This document shows, in pieces, positions 13,422 to 14,484 of a stretch of 14,484 nt of DNA. The notes beneath the pieces are model-generated. The model saw nothing but the letters and a program-made list of their open reading frames with translations, did no database searches and was not told where the DNA came from. The stretch is from DATGMS01 sp040905145 (GTDB lineage Bacteria > Bacteroidota > Bacteroidia > Cytophagales > Cyclobacteriaceae). How positions within the stretch are numbered: position 1 is the first letter of the stretch; every line of letters begins with the position of its first letter. Location: assembly GCA_040905145.1 (NCBI GenBank), contig JBBDSC010000233.1:1-14484 (forward strand), given 5' to 3'. The translations under genes were made by a program, and so were the position numbers.

Positions 13422-13628
13422 TTAAGGCTTTTTTTCTATCCGAGAGAATACATAATATAATTCCGAGGTTATCTGTAGGCTACGTTCCATATATTTTTCT
13501 TCCTGTTGGGGGGTATTGTCAAACGCTTTTGGATCCTCAAAGGTTATAGAAATCCGTTTTTCCGCCCCTTCTATAAAAGGGCAGTTCCCATCGGGCTGGG
13601 AGCATGTCATAATTGCCGCAACGGTCAA
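13422..13628 (-). pseudogene. arsC: Arsenate reductase ArsC (protein tyrosine phosphatase-like), C-terminal fragment
   Basis: The fragment reads VAAIMTCSQPDGNCPFIEG, AEKRISITFEDPKAFDNTPQ, then EKYMERSLQITSELYYVFSR. This is the C-terminal third of the Bacteroidota arsenate reductases related to low-molecular-weight tyrosine phosphatases. The family is roughly 200 residues, so the N-terminal part with the catalytic CxxxxxR loop is absent. Homology ends at 13628, exactly where the inverted repeat of the next element starts, and the apparent TTG start is accidental. The missing 5' part may lie beyond the group II intron, to the right of this window. In an intact operon ArsC would reduce arsenate for export by the adjoining ACR3. 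Confidence 0.85.
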
Positions 13629-13735
13629 GTATAAGCGTAGTGCGGGTTTTAAAGCGATTCACTGTCTGCCATCCGCCAAGTTTCTTAGAAGCAAAAATCC
13701 CAAATTTTCACTTTCAGCCCGCATTACGTTTATAC
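13629..13735. repeat. 107-bp element with 18-bp terminal inverted repeats
   Basis: The left arm GTATAAGCGTAGTGCGGG (13629-13646) and the reverse complement of the right arm CCCGCATTACGTTTATAC (13718-13735) match at 16 of 18 positions. The 71-bp core has no coding sense. The left edge coincides with the break in arsC. It resembles a miniature inverted-repeat element or a palindromic end of a larger insertion sequence. The group II intron starts five bases past the right edge. Confidence 0.75.
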
Positions 13736-13740
13736 ACAAT

Positions 13741-14484
13741 GTGTGTGCCTTGAATGGTGAATATAGGTCAAAAAGTTGACCGTTCCAACGGGTGAAAGTC
13801 CCTTAAGCACGGGGGTAACGTCCCGAAGCCAAGCAAGTGGCAAGCTGGTTTGCCGTGAGGCATGCAGTGAAGTAAGCCAGACTGCGGTGTCTGTATCCCG
13901 GTCGACCGGGAGAACCATATACTGAGGCCATGAGGTCGGATGAGGTGCCACATCACCCCAAAGTCCAATCCTTCTGAAAGGAAGGAAGCACCAAAATGGT
14001 AGATATGGCAGAGATAGGCACAAGGATATCCATTTTACCGAGGGAGGTCTCTGGGTGTCGGGAACACCTAAGAGAAGTCAGCCGAGGTCATATTAGTTAC
14101 CGGTAACGAGCTGTAAGAACTACAGAGGTCTCACAGGGTAACGAAGGACTGAACACTGGATTACGTCCAAATTCGATAGGGAGCACCATATTGGAGCAGC
14201 CTTATCTTAAGAGGACAGGGTTAACAGATTAACTATGATAGAAAAAGTACTCAACCGTAAGAATCTTTACAAAGCCTATCGACAGGTGGTGCGGAACAAG
14301 GGTTCGGCAGGGGTGGACGGCATGAAGGTCCCCGAACTGCTTTCTTATTTGGAAAGCAACAGGGACAGTATCTCCACATCTATCCTGAACCATATGTATG
14401 TACCGAAACCTATCAAGGGGGTTGAAATCCCCAAGAGCAACGGAAAAACAAGGTTACTGGGGGTTCCCACGGTAGTGGAAAGGT
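13741..14484 (+). mobile_element. Group II intron, 5' part (continues beyond window)
   Basis: The likely 5' boundary is GTGTGCC at 13741, matching the GUGYG consensus of group II introns. About 490 bases of structured, relatively GC-rich RNA sequence follow, with many short complementary stretches (for example CCCGGTCGACCGGG near 13897-13910). It then carries a reverse-transcriptase frame beginning in the domain IV position. Base composition is visibly less AT-rich than in the polysaccharide cluster. The catalytic domains V and VI and the 3' end are outside the window. The intron is inserted antisense to the ars genes. Several 60-100-codon frames inside it on the - strand are artefacts of RNA structure. 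Confidence 0.85.
14235..14484 (+). CDS. Group II intron reverse transcriptase/maturase, N-terminal part
   Basis: The ATG at 14235 opens MIEKVLNRKNLYKAYRQVVR and continues NKGSAGVDGMKVPELLSYL. These are the RT-0 and early finger motifs of group II intron-encoded proteins, NKGSAGVDG being near-diagnostic. YVPKPIKGVEIPKSNGKTRL then LLGVPTVVER is RT domain 1, with the usual K-P-x-G-x-x-R-x-L-G-x-P pattern. The frame stays open to the last base, so about 83 of an expected 420-600 residues are visible. The protein would splice its own intron RNA (maturase) and reverse-transcribe it at the target during retrohoming. Whether the YADD active site and any endonuclease domain are present cannot be seen. 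No damage is visible in the part shown. Confidence 0.95.
   Translation, partial: MIEKVLNRKNLYKAYRQVVRNKGSAGVDGMKVPELLSYLESNRDSISTSILNHMYVPKPIKGVEIPKSNGKTRLLGVPTVVER

Noticed and set aside
13629..13735. Integron attC site
   Set aside because: The arms are palindromic and of attC-like size, but the required RYYYAAC/GTTRRRY core sequences are not present at the ends.
13730..14023. Minus-strand frames of 66-97 codons inside the intron
   Set aside because: They lie in structured ribozyme RNA and show no domain; open frames are expected by chance in this less AT-rich stretch.
1..14484. CRISPR array, rRNA or complete tRNA gene
   Set aside because: No regularly spaced repeats and no full cloverleaf or rRNA-like sequence were seen; only a possible 3' tRNA fragment near 12980.

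Overview
The window looks like a chromosomal stretch of a Bacteroidota bacterium, probably Cyclobacteriaceae-like (inferred from protein style; no taxonomic marker gene is present). It is AT-rich, start codons are preceded by A/T-rich sequence rather than strong Shine-Dalgarno sites, and the protein families (Wzc with a C-terminal tyrosine cluster, RhuM, ParDE, ACR3/ArsC) fit that phylum.

Layout. (1) Bases 1-866, + strand: the 3' end of a large, probably exported protein with two tandem Ig-like repeats, closed by a strong terminator at 985-1023. (2) Bases 1060-9014, - strand: an exopolysaccharide/capsule cluster read right to left: Wzc-like chain-length regulator/tyrosine kinase, Wzy-like polymerase, GT4 glycosyltransferase, polysaccharide deacetylase, GT26 (WecG/TagA/CpsF) glycosyltransferase and a SAM-dependent methyltransferase. 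Together these would build, modify and polymerise a surface polysaccharide. The outer-membrane exporter (Wza type), a flippase (Wzx) and a priming phosphoglycosyl transferase are not in the window. A 91-bp nested inverted repeat sits between the deacetylase and GT26 genes.

(3) Bases 9015-12915: an accessory region full of decaying genes. Two divergent ParD/ParE toxin-antitoxin modules share a promoter region; both antitoxins are intact and both toxins are broken, one by a nonsense codon plus a frameshift, the other by a nonsense codon at position 5. Next come a frameshifted class III nucleotidyl-cyclase-like gene (the fold used by Pycsar cyclases), a RhuM gene with an internal deletion and a C-terminal frameshift, an unknown ORF and an orphan phage terminase small subunit. 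Just beyond is a minus-strand terminator hairpin preceded by what looks like the last bases of a tRNA, suggesting an old attachment site.

(4) Bases 13107-14484: a wrecked arsenic-resistance operon. The C-terminal part of arsC and the N-terminal part of an ACR3 arsenite pump survive on the - strand. ACR3 is cut by an IS3-family remnant. arsC is cut exactly where a 107-bp element with terminal inverted repeats begins, and a group II intron with its reverse transcriptase starts five bases further on and runs off the window.

The main biological signal is the contrast between a fully open polysaccharide cluster and an adjoining island of stacked mobile elements and pseudogenes. No complete novel system is visible. 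The nearest candidates are the cyclase-like gene, the twin toxin-dead TA pair and the two inverted-repeat elements.
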